From Oscillospiraceae bacterium (GTDB taxonomy: Bacteria > Bacillota > Clostridia > Oscillospirales > Oscillospiraceae), in the NCBI GenBank assembly GCA_009781855.1, contig WQUY01000016.1, forward strand, positions 1-39,147: DNA of 39,147 bases, given 5' to 3'. Positions 1-7,777 of the stretch are shown here, piece by piece. How positions within the stretch are numbered: position 1 is the stretch's first letter; every line of letters starts with the position of its first letter. Position numbers and translations under genes: made by a program. The notes below the pieces were generated by a model. The model did not search any database. It saw nothing but the letters and a program-made list of their open reading frames with translations, and was not told the origin of the DNA.

Positions 1-186
1 CTCGTTTTTGTTTACTTTACGCTCGCTACGGCCTAAGAGCCGGGTGGGGGACGCGGGCGCGAAGCGGGGGCGTAAGAAATGATTGAGGATTGTAACGCTC
101 ACCCACGAAAATTATACACTATGTGTCGTCTTAACAGAACAGTCACGCTCCTTATGTCCGCTACAATAGAACACAGAGGTGAGCGA

Positions 187-510
187 ATGATTGACGTAGA
201 TAATTTAGAAAAATCTTTGGGAATGAGAGTTGCCCAGCTCCGCACGGCAAAAGGCGTTTCCGCACGTGACATGAGCCTTTCTATTGGGCAAGGGGCAGCG
301 TATATCCACAATATTGAGAACAGAAAAACAATGCCATCAATGCGAGGCTTCCTTTATATATGCGAGTATCTCAACATTTCTCCCAAAGATTTCTTTGATA
401 TGGATTCCGCAGACCCCGAAAAGTTAAATGAGATAATCAAAGACATGAAGGCCTTAACCCCGGAACAACTTTCCAATATTGCGAATATAGTAAAAGACAT
501 AAAAAAATAG
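187..510 (+). CDS. Small XRE-family helix-turn-helix regulator
   Basis: The product is a 107-residue cytoplasmic DNA-binding protein. A Cro/C1-type HTH covers about residues 11-69 (IGQGAAYIHNIENRKTMPS is the recognition-helix region), followed by a short helical tail ending in KDIKK. An in-frame ATG lies upstream at 79, but the start at 187 is preferred: it has AGAGGTGAG just upstream (175-183), and the family's N-terminus normally begins about ten residues before the HTH. The gene stands alone and ends inside its own intrinsic terminator. No partner gene is adjacent, so the operator and regulon cannot be inferred. The fold assignment is firm; the role (repressor of an accessory function) is inference from the family. 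Confidence 0.8.
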   Translation: MIDVDNLEKSLGMRVAQLRTAKGVSARDMSLSIGQGAAYIHNIENRKTMPSMRGFLYICEYLNISPKDFFDMDSADPEKLNEIIKDMKALTPEQLSNIANIVKDIKK

Positions 511-531
511 GCATCATAGCCTATTTTTTTC
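501..531 (+). terminator. Intrinsic terminator of the small XRE gene
   Basis: An AATAGGC/GCCTATT hairpin with a six-base loop overlaps the stop codon and is followed by a run of seven T. The A-run on the other side could also let it act weakly on the opposite strand. Confidence 0.75.
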
Positions 532-668
532 TTATCGTGCGGCTTTTTGATGCTACACAGATATGGTCTGGATTCACAAATTGCAAAAGAAAACAACGAC
601 AAAACACTTAAGCAAATTACAGCAAAACGCTTAATTTTCATTGACTTTTTTCTAGGCTATGCGTCTTA

Positions 669-722
669 AAAAGCGGAAATGGTGAAATCACATTTTTGTG
701 AATATAATCCATTTCCGTCTTT
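669..722 (-). terminator. Nested-hairpin terminator downstream of the Rpn gene
   Basis: CGGAAATGG (674-682) pairs with CCATTTCCG (709-717). Inside the loop a second hairpin, TCACA/TGTGA, forms at 688-701. Read on the minus strand the outer stem is followed by CTTTTT, placing a Rho-independent terminator a few bases after the stop of the minus-strand gene ending at 727. About 200 bp between this gene and the XRE gene (511-726) hold nothing else that I can recognise. Confidence 0.7.
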
Positions 723-726
723 TGGG

Positions 727-1653
727 TTATTGCGCGATAGCTTCTTTAAGCAAGGGTTGAACCAGAATATCTTCCAATTGCCTCACCAAATCATCAGATA
801 ATTCCAAAGCTTCAGCTACTTCACCAAGAGGCATTCCTTTTTTGATGAGTTTTATCGCAGACTCAATAACACCTTGTTCCATACCTTTTCTTACGCCTTT
901 TTCCATGCCTTCTTCTAGGCGTGCTTCAAGCTCCTCTTCGAAGCTGTATTCTCTGGCCAACATATTTGCCACCTCCTCAAAATGCTCTTGCAAAAAGTCT
1001 GCAAGTATGTTTTCTTCGATGCACTGTGCAATCGCAGGTTTAATTGCTTTATCCCTAGATAAGCCGCTCTTTTGATTTTGTCGGATGAGCTCAACGAGAT
1101 AGGCATAGCCTTTTAAAGATGGGCTCTTTTCCAAGGCCTCACAACCGCTGTCGTAATTTACATTCAATACTTTTGCCGTCAGCTCCAATGTGAACCCTCC
1201 GGCTTCGATCTCAAAAGCATCTGAAAGTTTTAGGACATCCTTTGTCAGCTTTTTTTCGCCATTATAGAGTACATAAAATTTTGGTGCCGGAATCTTGAAC
1301 AATTGATCTTTGTAGACTTCTTTCATCTTAACAAACCATGTATAGTATACATCTGTGGCGTAAGACAGCAGCCTTATTGGCATATTAGGGTTAAAACTGG
1401 ATTGATGTTCACTAAACAGGATCAACTTGTTCTCAATAGCTATAGCAGCGTCATTGTAGCGGCGAAGTAAAGAGTCTTCTAAATTGCAGACCATAGCGTG
1501 AGTATCCGGCGGATAGTTTGTACCCTCAAGTGCATTGCATAGCTCAATGGCTCGTGCTTTCTCGCTGAATAACATGCGAAATAACGTATCTTTGACATTG
1601 TTTCCGCTTTTTTGCTTGGCTTCTTGTAGACCTTTCTCCTCGTGATGTTCCAT
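727..1653 (-). CDS. Rpn-family PD-(D/E)XK nuclease (annotated as putative transposase)
   Basis: A 308-residue protein of the Rpn / PD-(D/E)XK nuclease transposase family. Members are recombination-promoting endonucleases that spread in Clostridia and often exist in many diverged copies. Visible family marks are the N-terminal KDTLFRMLFS segment, the acidic ND at about 67-68, the EHQ catalytic signature at 82-84 followed by NPNMPIRLL, and KFYVLYNGEK near 125-134. The C-terminal third is a charged helical region rich in EEGMEKG-type repeats, usual for the family. The start is supported by GAGGAGAG ending a few bases upstream. It stands alone between its own promoter (1674-1702) and terminator. 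Family assignment is good; cellular role (DNA cleavage, recombination, or defence) is not settled for most members. Confidence 0.85.
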   Translation of the reverse strand: MEHHEEKGLQEAKQKSGNNVKDTLFRMLFSEKARAIELCNALEGTNYPPDTHAMVCNLEDSLLRRYNDAAIAIENKLILFSEHQSSFNPNMPIRLLSYATDVYYTWFVKMKEVYKDQLFKIPAPKFYVLYNGEKKLTKDVLKLSDAFEIEAGGFTLELTAKVLNVNYDSGCEALEKSPSLKGYAYLVELIRQNQKSGLSRDKAIKPAIAQCIEENILADFLQEHFEEVANMLAREYSFEEELEARLEEGMEKGVRKGMEQGVIESAIKLIKKGMPLGEVAEALELSDDLVRQLEDILVQPLLKEAIAQ

Positions 1654-1673
1654 TGGACTCTCCTCACATTTGA

Positions 1674-1702
1674 ATTATAGCACTCTAAACGAGTGCTTGC
1701 AA
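1674..1702 (-). promoter_or_regulatory. Sigma-A promoter with palindromic operator filling the spacer
   Basis: On the minus strand TTGCAA (1697-1702) and TATAAT (1674-1679) are separated by exactly 17 bases. The spacer itself is a perfect inverted repeat GCACTC-N5-GAGTGC (1680-1696), extendable by one pair to AGCACTC/GAGTGCT. The Rpn-gene ATG follows about 20 bases after the -10. A repressor on this palindrome would occupy the space between both promoter boxes. The half-sites equal those of the HrcA operator CIRCE (AGCACTC / GAGTGCT), but the gap is 5 rather than 9 bases. Confidence 0.7.
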
Positions 1703-2010
1703 TAAAAAGGCGCAAAGAACTCTGCCAAACAGCGCCATATTGCTTGGTTAAAGCATAGCACAAAGCGATTGCACTGTCATTGCACGTTTGTTTACTCATT
1801 TGAGGGCACAAACTGTGAAGTTCATACAATTTGGCTTGCTCGATGAAGGGTATTTTCAGTATCCGTACAGTGCTCTGCCCCTACGCCCCAAAACCTCATT
1901 CAAGAAACAGAATTTGAGAGTAGTCATTGCAGTCGTAGATGTGTTATACTCCAAGGTAGTAATTTCGTTTTCTGCATTGCCTTGTTTGTTTTGGACTTGG
2001 CGGTAATATT
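1703..2010. other. Intergenic stretch without recognisable gene
   Basis: Short open frames occur here on both strands, but none has a convincing ribosome binding site or family resemblance. No tRNA, riboswitch or further promoter with good boxes was seen. Confidence 0.4.
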
Positions 2011-2163
2011 TATAATCAAGCGAAGAGCGCGTCGCGACCGAGGTTGGCTCGGTCATGGCCGAACGAGCGCAGATTTCACAAGGATCAAAACCGCGCGGTC
2101 TTTGCCGCGCAACACGCACGAAGTGCGGGGTCTGGGGCTCTGCCCTGGGGTTAATACCTTTTA
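2011..2163 (-). repeat. Interspersed hairpin-rich repeat, copy A
   Basis: About 150 bp, the reverse complement of the element at 33257-33407. It holds successive inverted repeats: GCGCGG/CCGCGC around CAAAGA, CGCAC/GTGCG around a 3-base loop, and ACCGAG/CTCGGT around CCAAC (minus-strand reading). A frame through it reads MRVARQRPRGFDPC and continues into unrelated sequence; the same peptide appears in copy B. I take this as a spurious frame carried by a structured repeat, not a gene. It lies between the Rpn gene and the membrane XRE gene. Confidence 0.85.
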
Positions 2164-2227
2164 TATTTGTGGTAGTTGCGCTGAAAAAGCGCGATGTAAG
2201 CTCTTGTTGCGGATGTTCAAGGTTAAG

Positions 2228-2271
2228 TTGGTGGATTGCAACTGAGCGATTGGCGATAATAAAACCACCAA
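2228..2271 (+). promoter_or_regulatory. Hairpin upstream of the XRE ribosome binding site
   Basis: TTGGTGG (2228-2234) and CCACCAA (2265-2271) form a 7-bp stem ending five bases before AAAGGAGG of the following gene. It could be an operator for the autoregulating XRE protein or an mRNA hairpin affecting initiation; the sequence alone does not decide. Confidence 0.35.
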
Positions 2272-2290
2272 ATCAAAGGAGGTCATCGTC

Positions 2291-2953
2291 ATGACGTTGA
2301 ATGAAAAAATCCACCAATTAAGAAAAGGAAAAGGCTTGTCGCAAGAGGAACTCGCATCACAACTAACCGTTTCCAGACAGGCAATTTCAAAATGGGAGCT
2401 TGGTGAATCTGTGCCAGACACGGAAAATGTTGTGCAATTAAGCAAAATATTCGGCGTGTCTACTGATTATTTGCTAAATGATGAATACGAGAGTGACAAA
2501 GATATTCCTGCCGTAAAGAAAAACAGCGAAGCCCTTAAAATAGAACTGCGTAACAATGTTATGCTCAGTGGCTTTTTACTTGCTTTAGCAGCGGCTTTAG
2601 TTGTATCAACTATTGTATGGGTAGGGCAATGGGAAATCCGTGGCATCGTTTCAGGTTTGTGTTTTTTAGTTATCTTAGTTGTTTGCTTCTGCCTTGAATT
2701 TTTGTATCTATCAAAATTTCCATCAAAAAAGCAAGCTAACGCAAAGAGAATAAAACTCTATTCAATAGGAGTGTGGTTTATCCTTCCAATACCAGTTTGG
2801 ACTGTAGTACATCAAGCGATTTTCTATTACCCACGCCCATTCCTTTACGGTACGCAATATTTAGTGTTTATTGCAATGTATGCCGTATTAGCGCTAAGTC
2901 TAACACTCATACTCAGGCTGCTCTATAAAAGAGAGCGAAAATGCTTGGCTTGA
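2291..2953 (+). CDS. XRE-family regulator with four-segment membrane domain
   Basis: A 220-residue protein. Residues about 5-59 are a clear Cro/C1 HTH ([20 protein letters not shown]), ending with the YLLNDE motif typical of Bacillota XRE regulators. After a short linker come four hydrophobic segments at about 91-111, 118-138, 157-175 and 188-211, so the DNA-binding domain is tethered to the inner face of the membrane. Such proteins usually repress their own or a neighbouring transport/stress gene in response to a membrane signal. AAAGGAGG (2275-2282) fixes the start. The last codons overlap the first of the truncated PIN gene by 13 bases, and the C-terminus KRERKCLA may be truncated or altered at that junction. 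Confidence 0.85.
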   Translation: MTLNEKIHQLRKGKGLSQEELASQLTVSRQAISKWELGESVPDTENVVQLSKIFGVSTDYLLNDEYESDKDIPAVKKNSEALKIELRNNVMLSGFLLALAAALVVSTIVWVGQWEIRGIVSGLCFLVILVVCFCLEFLYLSKFPSKKQANAKRIKLYSIGVWFILPIPVWTVVHQAIFYYPRPFLYGTQYLVFIAMYAVLALSLTLILRLLYKRERKCLA

Positions 2954-3231
2954 TTGCGGAGTACGACGTTCCTGTTCTTGAACCAACAGATGAAGCGGTA
3001 TTGATTGCCGACCGCTATGTTAAAGACGAGATTATACCGTCAAAATACAGAACAGATGGCTTGCATATTTCCCTTGCTACGGTGTATAATTTAGATATGA
3101 TAATCAGCATGAATTTTCAACATATAGTAAGAAGAAAAACGAAAATCGGAACAGCTCTTGTCAATGCTTTATATGGCTATCGACCAATTGAAATCTATAC
3201 CCCAATGGAGGTGATTGAAGATGAAAGTTAA
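2941..3231 (+). pseudogene. 5'-truncated PIN-domain toxin gene (VapC-like)
   Basis: The 96-residue frame matches the C-terminal two thirds of a type II toxin with PIN fold: YDVPVLEPTDEAVLIADRYV, then IPSKYRTDGLHISLATV, and MIISMNFQHIV with a closing PIEIYTPMEVI. Full members have about 45 more residues in front, including the YLDTSV-type strand with the first catalytic aspartate. That part is absent, and an in-frame stop lies just upstream at 2926. What remains starts within the end of the XRE gene, with no good ribosome binding site of its own. Activity as a ribonuclease is therefore unlikely. The break point around 2930-2945 looks like a deletion or recombination junction. Confidence 0.7.
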
Positions 3232-3397
3232 TAACGATTTTGAACAAGAAGTCAATGAAATTCGCCTTGCTATCCATGAAGAAACCAAGAACATGAATCC
3301 GACAGAACTTAACGAATATTACAGAAAAAATACGGAAGATACCATTAAGAAGTACGGTTTTAAGACAATAGCCCATATCAAAGCAGACGCATCATAA
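3221..3397 (+). CDS. Small antitoxin-like protein paired with PIN remnant
   Basis: A 58-residue charged, probably all-helical protein (NDFEQEVNEIRLAIHEETK, then NEYYRKNTEDTIKKYGFK). It resembles the short partner proteins that follow PIN toxins in Bacillota, whose tail reads like YYxxxxxxxxKKYGxK. The ATG at 3221 is preferred over the TTG two codons earlier because GGAGGTGATT (3207-3216) sits at ideal distance. It overlaps the PIN frame by 11 bases, the normal arrangement of such a cassette. With its toxin truncated, it is probably a surviving antitoxin without a target, unless a full toxin exists elsewhere. Confidence 0.6.
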   Translation: MKVNNDFEQEVNEIRLAIHEETKNMNPTELNEYYRKNTEDTIKKYGFKTIAHIKADAS

Positions 3398-3422
3398 TGA
3401 AATTCTGAATAGTAAGTGACGA

Positions 3423-3472
3423 GAAAGCCCACACAGCAAGGTAATTACAGCCTTATCGCATGGGGGCTTTTC
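3423..3472 (+). terminator. Possible terminator after the toxin-antitoxin remnant
   Basis: GAAAGCCC (3423-3430) can pair with GGGCTTTTC (3464-3472) across a 33-base loop that holds a second small fold (CATGGG/CCCATG flanks it at 3460-3476). The T-run is only four long, so termination efficiency is doubtful. The rest of 3398-3524 shows nothing else. Confidence 0.4.
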
Positions 3473-3524
3473 CCATGTTCAAAAAAATTCCTCTTGACAA
3501 AAACAAAGTCGCTTTTCTCGGAAC

Positions 3525-4616
3525 TCATCTATCAGGCGACGCCCCTGTAAACTGTGACGAAGAAACAACATGAATCGCCATTTCAGGCAATACCTTGCTG
3601 AAACTTTCAGCACTGAGTTCTGATACATTCAATGACTTCAGTGAAAATTTCCGTATCAGCTGCTCTATGTTCTCACGTCTGCGGCCAGTCATCTTCGAAA
3701 CAAATCCCTTAGAAACTAAAATGACAACATCACTTCCCGGCGAGACATTAGTGAGCAAGCACACAGCCTTATTAAAGCAAATCTTAGAATAAACGAGCTC
3801 TCCAAAAGCAGGATGATAAGCGCCCGCACAGGCCGCACCACCGCTGAGTTCATCCGAAGGATTGAGCCCAAGCCTAATAATCGGAATACCGACCTGATCA
3901 AAAATCAAACATAACTCAGCACATAATGAAACAGCCTCGCTTACCGAATGCTCAGCATATAAGCCCGCACGCCATAGATCAAAAAGCTTCGTGCCTTTTA
4001 CAATCACCGTAGGATAAATCCTCACACCATTCGGCGAAAGCGCAACGATTTGCCGCGCGGTATCTAAAGACCGCTCCCATGAATCGCCGGGAAGTCCGGT
4101 CATCATCTGCAAAATCAAGTCCAACCCCGAAGCCCGAATAACCTCTGAGGCCGCCCGAACATCGGATGCGCAGTGACCACGCCCGGACATTTCAAGAACG
4201 GCATCACACATAGATTGGGCACCCAGCTCAATGGTTTTTACGCCAAACCTTTTGAGTCTGTTTACAATATCAAAATCTATACAATCAGGCCTCGTGGATA
4301 CCCTGATTGTATTTTGAGGATTGCTTGCAATGAACTTCTGAGCCGCACTCAGCAGGGACTCCTGCAAAGAAACAGATAATGCAGTAAAACTCCCGCCGTA
4401 GAACGCAAGCTCAATCGGGCGGGATTTATAATCACAATTTTCAGTGTGCTTTGATGCATACTTCATGGCTTCCAGCGCTTCCGCTATGATCACACTGACG
4501 TGTTCGGCAGAGACCTGCTCGGAAACACCGCTGATTTTTTGCTGATTGCAAAACACACATTCGTGCAAGCAGCCATAATGAGGTATAAATACAGGAATTA
4601 TCCGTCGATTAGGCAT
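3525..4616 (-). CDS. Radical SAM protein, Elp3-like (COG1243 type)
   Basis: A 363-residue radical SAM enzyme. The iron-sulfur motif is CLHECVFC (Cx3Cx2C) at about 15-22, followed by NQQKISG; AFYGGSFTA supplies the SAM-binding GG motif; and MMTGLPGDS lies in the central barrel. It resembles the Elp3-like family commonly found next to rnc in Clostridia, but lacks the GNAT acetyltransferase domain of full Elp3, so tRNA carboxymethylation is not implied. The substrate is unknown. The gene begins 25 bp after rnc and is probably the last cistron of the plsX-rnc operon. The Cys cluster and glycine motif make the superfamily certain; the subfamily is from recall. Confidence 0.85.
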   Translation of the reverse strand: MPNRRIIPVFIPHYGCLHECVFCNQQKISGVSEQVSAEHVSVIIAEALEAMKYASKHTENCDYKSRPIELAFYGGSFTALSVSLQESLLSAAQKFIASNPQNTIRVSTRPDCIDFDIVNRLKRFGVKTIELGAQSMCDAVLEMSGRGHCASDVRAASEVIRASGLDLILQMMTGLPGDSWERSLDTARQIVALSPNGVRIYPTVIVKGTKLFDLWRAGLYAEHSVSEAVSLCAELCLIFDQVGIPIIRLGLNPSDELSGGAACAGAYHPAFGELVYSKICFNKAVCLLTNVSPGSDVVILVSKGFVSKMTGRRRENIEQLIRKFSLKSLNVSELSAESFSKVLPEMAIHVVSSSQFTGASPDR

Positions 4617-4641
4617 AAGTTTCTATCTCTCTATTTACTAT

Positions 4642-5328
4642 TTACAGTCCGGTATCTAAAGCTGACCGAGCAGAGGCTTGCTCAGCCTCTTTTTTACTCT
4701 TACCTGTTCCATGCCCTATTGAAACCCCATTGAGCTGCACCTCAACAGAAAAAACCTTCATATGGTCAGGCCCATCTTCACTGAGTACATGATAACTCAG
4801 TACTTGTCCGGCTTTCTCCTGAACTCTCTCTTGAAGAGCCGTCTTATAGTCCGTAATTTCGCGATGCATCGAATTTGCATCGGTTACCAAAAAGCTTCTG
4901 ATAAACTTGGTGACCGGTTCAAAGCCACCGTCCAGATAAATAGCAGCAATAACAGCCTCAACTGTGTCCGCAAGGATTGACGGACGCTCTCGCCCTCTTC
5001 CCTTTTCTTCACCGCGTCCTAATCTGATGTACTTACCCAAACTCATTGTCTCTGCGAGCGAGGCCAGGCTTTTCTCACAGACGATTTCAGCCCTGACTTT
5101 GGTCATTCGACCCTCAGGCAAATTCGCCTTACTTTCAAAAAGTATTTTCGACACCGTCATTTCAAGTACAGCGTCGCCCAAAAATTCTAATCGCTCATTA
5201 CTGCCCTTGCCGCTTTTCTTATTTTCGTTTGCAAAAGAACTGTGTGTCAAAGCCTCATCAAGTAGCGATAGATCATTAAATGAGTAACCCAGACTTCGTT
5301 GCAGCTCTTTTAGTTTATCTTCATTCAT
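4642..5328 (-). CDS. rnc: Ribonuclease III
   Basis: A 228-residue double-strand-specific endoribonuclease that processes rRNA precursors and structured mRNAs. The catalytic domain carries the signature NERLEFLGDAV (E45, D52) and the second metal pair in ADTVEA (D121, E124). The C-terminal double-stranded-RNA-binding domain starts at about 156 (DYKTALQERVQ) and ends with the GTGKSKKEAEQ helix. Length is normal. It follows plsX by 32 bp; in many Bacillota acpP lies between these two genes, and it is missing here. All catalytic residues are present. Confidence 0.97.
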   Translation of the reverse strand: MNEDKLKELQRSLGYSFNDLSLLDEALTHSSFANENKKSGKGSNERLEFLGDAVLEMTVSKILFESKANLPEGRMTKVRAEIVCEKSLASLAETMSLGKYIRLGRGEEKGRGRERPSILADTVEAVIAAIYLDGGFEPVTKFIRSFLVTDANSMHREITDYKTALQERVQEKAGQVLSYHVLSEDGPDHMKVFSVEVQLNGVSIGHGTGKSKKEAEQASARSALDTGL

Positions 5329-5360
5329 TCACTTGTATCCTCATGCCTTTCCAGGCAAAA

Positions 5361-6401
5361 TTATTCTACCTGCTGCGCATCCTGCTCAGGAGTTTTCATG
5401 CTGGAAATATTTTCGTGCAACTTTGCTGCAATGTCAGACTTGGCGACGTTGCAAGCCTGGTGGATGGCATTTGAAATCGCAAATGCATTTGATGAGCCAT
5501 GCGCTTTAATCACAGGTTTTGAAATGCCCAACAACGCTGTACCGCCAATCGCATCAGGATTCAGCCTTTGTTTCAGCTGTAACAAATTTTTTCTGACAAG
5601 CAGTGCACCCAACTTTGTTTTTGCATTGGCCATAAATATGCCTTTGAGTTCAGACATGAAAAAAGATGCGGTGCCTTCGATTGTTTTAAGGAAAATGTTG
5701 CCGGTAAATCCATCACAGACCAGAACATCACATGCACCTTTCATCACTTCTTTTGCTTCGACATTTCCTACAAAATTTAACGCTCCGGATAACGCAGCCT
5801 TTTCAAGTAGTTCATAGGTCATCAGCTGAAGCGGCGTGCCCTTTGTTCGCTCAACGCCATTGTTTAAAAGCCCAACTCTGGGTGCACTTATTTGCATCAT
5901 GTCCTGTGCATAAAATGAGCCCATATAGGCAAATTGCAGAAGATACTCAGGTGTGCATTCTGAGTTGGCTCCGCAATCAATGAGTATAAATCCACCGGCG
6001 GTATTGGGGATAAACGGGGCAAGCGCTGCACGTCTGATCCCTCTTACCCGCTTAACAATAAGTGTTGCACCCGACAAAAGCGCCCCGGTGCTGCCTGCCG
6101 AAACCAAGGCATCTCCGCGCCCATCACGCAGAAGGGCAAGGGCAACACTGAGGGATGAATCTTTTTTTAAGCGAATCGCATGCGCAGGATCCTCTTCTAT
6201 GCCGATTACTTCACTTGCATTGACGATTTCTATGCCTGCCGGAAGTTCATGGCGCCCCAGAGCCTCAAACACATGGAGAATTTGCTCCCCTTTGCCTACC
6301 AAAGCGATTTCAACACCATATGCTTCATTAGCTTTCAGCGATCCCTCAACAATAGCATCGGGAGCATTGTCCCCACCCATTGCATCAACTATAATTTTCA
6401 T
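5361..6401 (-). CDS. plsX: Phosphate acyltransferase PlsX
   Basis: A 346-residue enzyme converting acyl-ACP to acyl-phosphate, the donor for PlsY in the first step of phospholipid synthesis; it is peripheral to the inner membrane. The N-terminus MKIIVDAMGGDNAP is the family hallmark. SAGSTGALLSGA, DCGANSECTPEYLLQFA and CDGFTGNIFLKT are further conserved blocks. The C-terminus beyond about 325 is a variable tail. AAGGGGGATGCG precedes the ATG. Upstream lie a hairpin of the repeated ~27-nt family and trmFO; downstream are rnc and the radical SAM gene. No fapR, acpP or fab gene is adjacent. Confidence 0.97.
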   Translation of the reverse strand: MKIIVDAMGGDNAPDAIVEGSLKANEAYGVEIALVGKGEQILHVFEALGRHELPAGIEIVNASEVIGIEEDPAHAIRLKKDSSLSVALALLRDGRGDALVSAGSTGALLSGATLIVKRVRGIRRAALAPFIPNTAGGFILIDCGANSECTPEYLLQFAYMGSFYAQDMMQISAPRVGLLNNGVERTKGTPLQLMTYELLEKAALSGALNFVGNVEAKEVMKGACDVLVCDGFTGNIFLKTIEGTASFFMSELKGIFMANAKTKLGALLVRKNLLQLKQRLNPDAIGGTALLGISKPVIKAHGSSNAFAISNAIHQACNVAKSDIAAKLHENISSMKTPEQDAQQVE

Positions 6402-6420
6402 CGCATCCCCCTTAGTGTAA

Positions 6421-6447
6421 GCTGACCGGAGTCGAACACCCAGCAGC
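6421..6447. repeat. 27-nt hairpin element, copy 1
   Basis: An imperfect inverted repeat with GCTGAC at one end and CAGC at the other and a GAGTCGAAC core, between trmFO (stop at 6474) and plsX. It is related to the elements at 12420-12446, 14509-14535 and 11533-11558. On the minus strand it reads ...GTTCGACTCCGGTCAGC, superficially like a tRNA T-arm, but no tRNA body is present. Confidence 0.6.
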
Positions 6448-6473
6448 TTATGACATAATTTCTGCCAAGCAAT

Positions 6474-7775
6474 CTAAAGCATCTTAACGATTTCATCAAT
6501 GGTCGTCAGTGCACGCTGCGAAATCGCCATGTTTTTGTTTCGCTTACCCTTTACCTTTTCTCCTAAAGGCTCTATGATGCCAAAATTCACATTCATAGGC
6601 TGAAAGTCAGAGACCGACCCCCCGGATGTGTACAGCGCCAGAGCGCCGATGGCCGTCTGTGCAGGAAAATCTATAGGTGGCTTAGATTGAATTTCACGCA
6701 CAATCTCAAGACCTGTAAGAAGCCCCGACGACGCTGATTCAACATATCCCTCAACGCCTGTGATTTGACCTGCAAAGCTTACATTCGGATTGGATTTCAG
6801 CCGGTTGTATCTATCGAGCAGCTTCGGTGCATTTAAAAAGGTGTTTCTATGCATCACGCCATATCGCTCAAACTGCGCCTGCCTCAATGCCGGAATCATT
6901 GAAAATACTCGCTTTTGCTCGGGAAATTTCAGATGTGTCTGAAACCCGACAAGATTATACAATGTCCCCTGCGCATTATCTTTTCTCAACTGAACTACTG
7001 CATAAGGCTCTTTACCGCTCTTTGGGTCTATCAGACCAACAGGTTTGAGCGGGCCAAAACGCATCGTATCTTCACCACGCCGTGCCATTACTTCTATCGG
7101 CACACATCCCTCAAACACTTTTTTGTCCTCAAAACCGTGGAGCTCTGCCTCCTCTGCCTGAATCAGCTCAGAATAAAATTCAAGATATTCATCTTTGGAC
7201 ATAGGGCAGTTGATATAATCTGCGGTGCCTTTGTCATATCGTGAAGCAAAATAAGCACTCTGCATGTCTATGCTTTCAAATGTCACTATAGGCGCAGCCG
7301 CATCAAAAAAGCTGAGCATTTTCCTGTCCGGAACCAACGAAAGCAGCTCTTCTGCAAGCGCGTCTGCCGTAAGCGGCCCGGTTGCAATAATCACACGACC
7401 ATCAGGAATGTTTACGATTTCAGTTTGTGTAACCGTAATCAGCGGATGGCTCTTTACCCGATTGGTAACCATCTGTGCAAATAGGGTTCTGTCTACGGCA
7501 AGCGCACCACCGGCGGGGATACGTGTCTCATCTGCACACTCCATAATCAGGCTGCCGAGTTTTCTCATCTCCTGTTTCAGAAGACCCACAGCATTGGTCA
7601 AGTCATCGCTTCTGAGCGAGTTTGAACAAACAAGCTCGGCAAAATCAGATGAAATATGAGCCGGAGAGCATTTTTCAGGTTTCATTTCAAAAAGTTCAAC
7701 TTCAATATCCGCTTTGGCAAGCTGCCATGCTGCCTCACATCCTGCCAGACCGGCGCCAACAACCTTTACTTTCAT
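6474..7775 (-). CDS. trmFO: Methylenetetrahydrofolate-tRNA-(uracil-5-)-methyltransferase TrmFO
   Basis: A 433-residue flavoprotein making ribothymidine at position 54 of tRNA, using methylene-tetrahydrofolate as carbon donor and FAD as reductant. The Rossmann motif GAGLAGCEAA (7-16) binds FAD. ELVCSNSLRSDDLTNAVGLL carries the conserved cysteine region, and VVQLRKDNAQGTLYNLVGFQ and TAIGALALYTSGG are typical later blocks. It starts 2 bp after the topA stop (stop codon, TT, then ATG) and must be co-transcribed with it, the standard dprA-topA-trmFO arrangement of Bacillota. Length matches the family. Confidence 0.97.
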   Translation of the reverse strand: MKVKVVGAGLAGCEAAWQLAKADIEVELFEMKPEKCSPAHISSDFAELVCSNSLRSDDLTNAVGLLKQEMRKLGSLIMECADETRIPAGGALAVDRTLFAQMVTNRVKSHPLITVTQTEIVNIPDGRVIIATGPLTADALAEELLSLVPDRKMLSFFDAAAPIVTFESIDMQSAYFASRYDKGTADYINCPMSKDEYLEFYSELIQAEEAELHGFEDKKVFEGCVPIEVMARRGEDTMRFGPLKPVGLIDPKSGKEPYAVVQLRKDNAQGTLYNLVGFQTHLKFPEQKRVFSMIPALRQAQFERYGVMHRNTFLNAPKLLDRYNRLKSNPNVSFAGQITGVEGYVESASSGLLTGLEIVREIQSKPPIDFPAQTAIGALALYTSGGSVSDFQPMNVNFGIIEPLGEKVKGKRNKNMAISQRALTTIDEIVKML

Positions 7776-7777
7776 AA

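Noticed and set aside
2-82. A frame open from the left edge to TGA at 80-82, rich in R/K/G
   Set aside because: The stretch is unusually GC-rich and low in complexity, and the peptide matches no family I know; it looks like the end of a repeat rather than a gene end.
1856-2119. Minus-strand frame reading MRVARQRPRGFDPC and onwards
   Set aside because: It is the translation of interspersed repeat copy A running into unrelated sequence; no ribosome binding site is evident.
6418-6455. tRNA-like T-arm (GTTCGACTCC) after trmFO
   Set aside because: No acceptor, D or anticodon arms can be built around it, and three related hairpins elsewhere show it is a repeat family.
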